From Patescibacteria group bacterium (GTDB lineage: Bacteria; Patescibacteriota; Gracilibacteria; BD1-5; UBA6164): a DNA stretch of 16,608 bases. Both the position numbers and the translations under genes were made by a program. The DNA lies in contig JAAZVM010000003.1 in NCBI GenBank assembly GCA_018623505.1, positions 1 through 16,608 on the forward strand. Reading direction: 5' to 3'. This document shows, one piece after another, positions 16,597 through 16,608 of the stretch. Within the stretch, counting starts at the first letter, position 1. Each line of letters begins with the position of its first letter. The notes beneath the pieces are model-generated. The model had not been told where the DNA came from. It did no database searches and saw only the letters and a program-made list of their open reading frames with translations.

Positions 16597-16608
16597 AAAA
16601 TATATATT

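Noticed and set aside
1-16608. CRISPR arrays, insertion sequences, phage genes or defence systems
   Set aside because: No regularly spaced repeats, transposase or nuclease motifs, or composition shift apart from the tRNA were seen on either strand.

Overview
The window comes from a very AT-rich bacterium that reads UGA as glycine. All but two of the protein genes contain in-frame TGA codons, and these fall on family-invariant glycines. Examples are the G of HIGH in MetRS, the G of KTG in the penicillin-binding protein, and three consecutive TGAs in the GGGKDS motif of the MurL-like gene. Tryptophan is TGG. All fourteen reading frames end in TAA except one TAG. This is the code of the candidate phyla Absconditabacteria (SR1) and Gracilibacteria. 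The only CGG codon in the window (5110-5112) sits where Rel proteins carry a conserved tryptophan, and there is no CGA codon. That points to the Absconditabacterales code, in which CGA and CGG are also reassigned to Trp.

Layout: 67-1839 argS. 1845-2037 (minus) a probable free-standing structured RNA with its own promoter, sharing the argS terminator. 2097-2741 a Trm9/ALKBH8-like tRNA-type methyltransferase. 2773-3558 (minus) a type IV pilin-like protein. 3685-5961 a bifunctional Rel/SpoT enzyme. 5994-6263 (minus) rpsO with a structured leader. 6429-10098 a murL-like epimerase gene overlapping a class B penicillin-binding protein gene. 10124-10450 (minus) a possible small protein and tRNA-Phe. 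10570-13522 an overlapping cluster of a thioredoxin-like [2Fe-2S] protein, cysS and an M48 CAAX-type protease. 13592-14464 a voltage-gated K+ channel with a zinc-ribbon tail. 14559-16596 metG followed by a plant-type [2Fe-2S] ferredoxin.

Most of the content is core: three aminoacyl-tRNA synthetases, tRNA-Phe, ribosomal protein S15, stringent response, and peptidoglycan precursor synthesis plus cross-linking. No mobile element, CRISPR array or phage gene is visible. Transcription units are short and mostly separated by intrinsic terminators with perfect A-rich/T-rich arms. Promoter-like TTGNNN/TATAAT pairs are spaced 16 bp. No start codon has a recognisable Shine-Dalgarno sequence.

Points of most interest: the Trp-aligned CGG codon in rel; the unclassified RNA at 1845-2037; the MurL-like route to D-glutamate stem peptides next to a PBP; and the tight coupling of both sulphur-amino-acid synthetases (Cys, Met) to a [2Fe-2S] protein gene.
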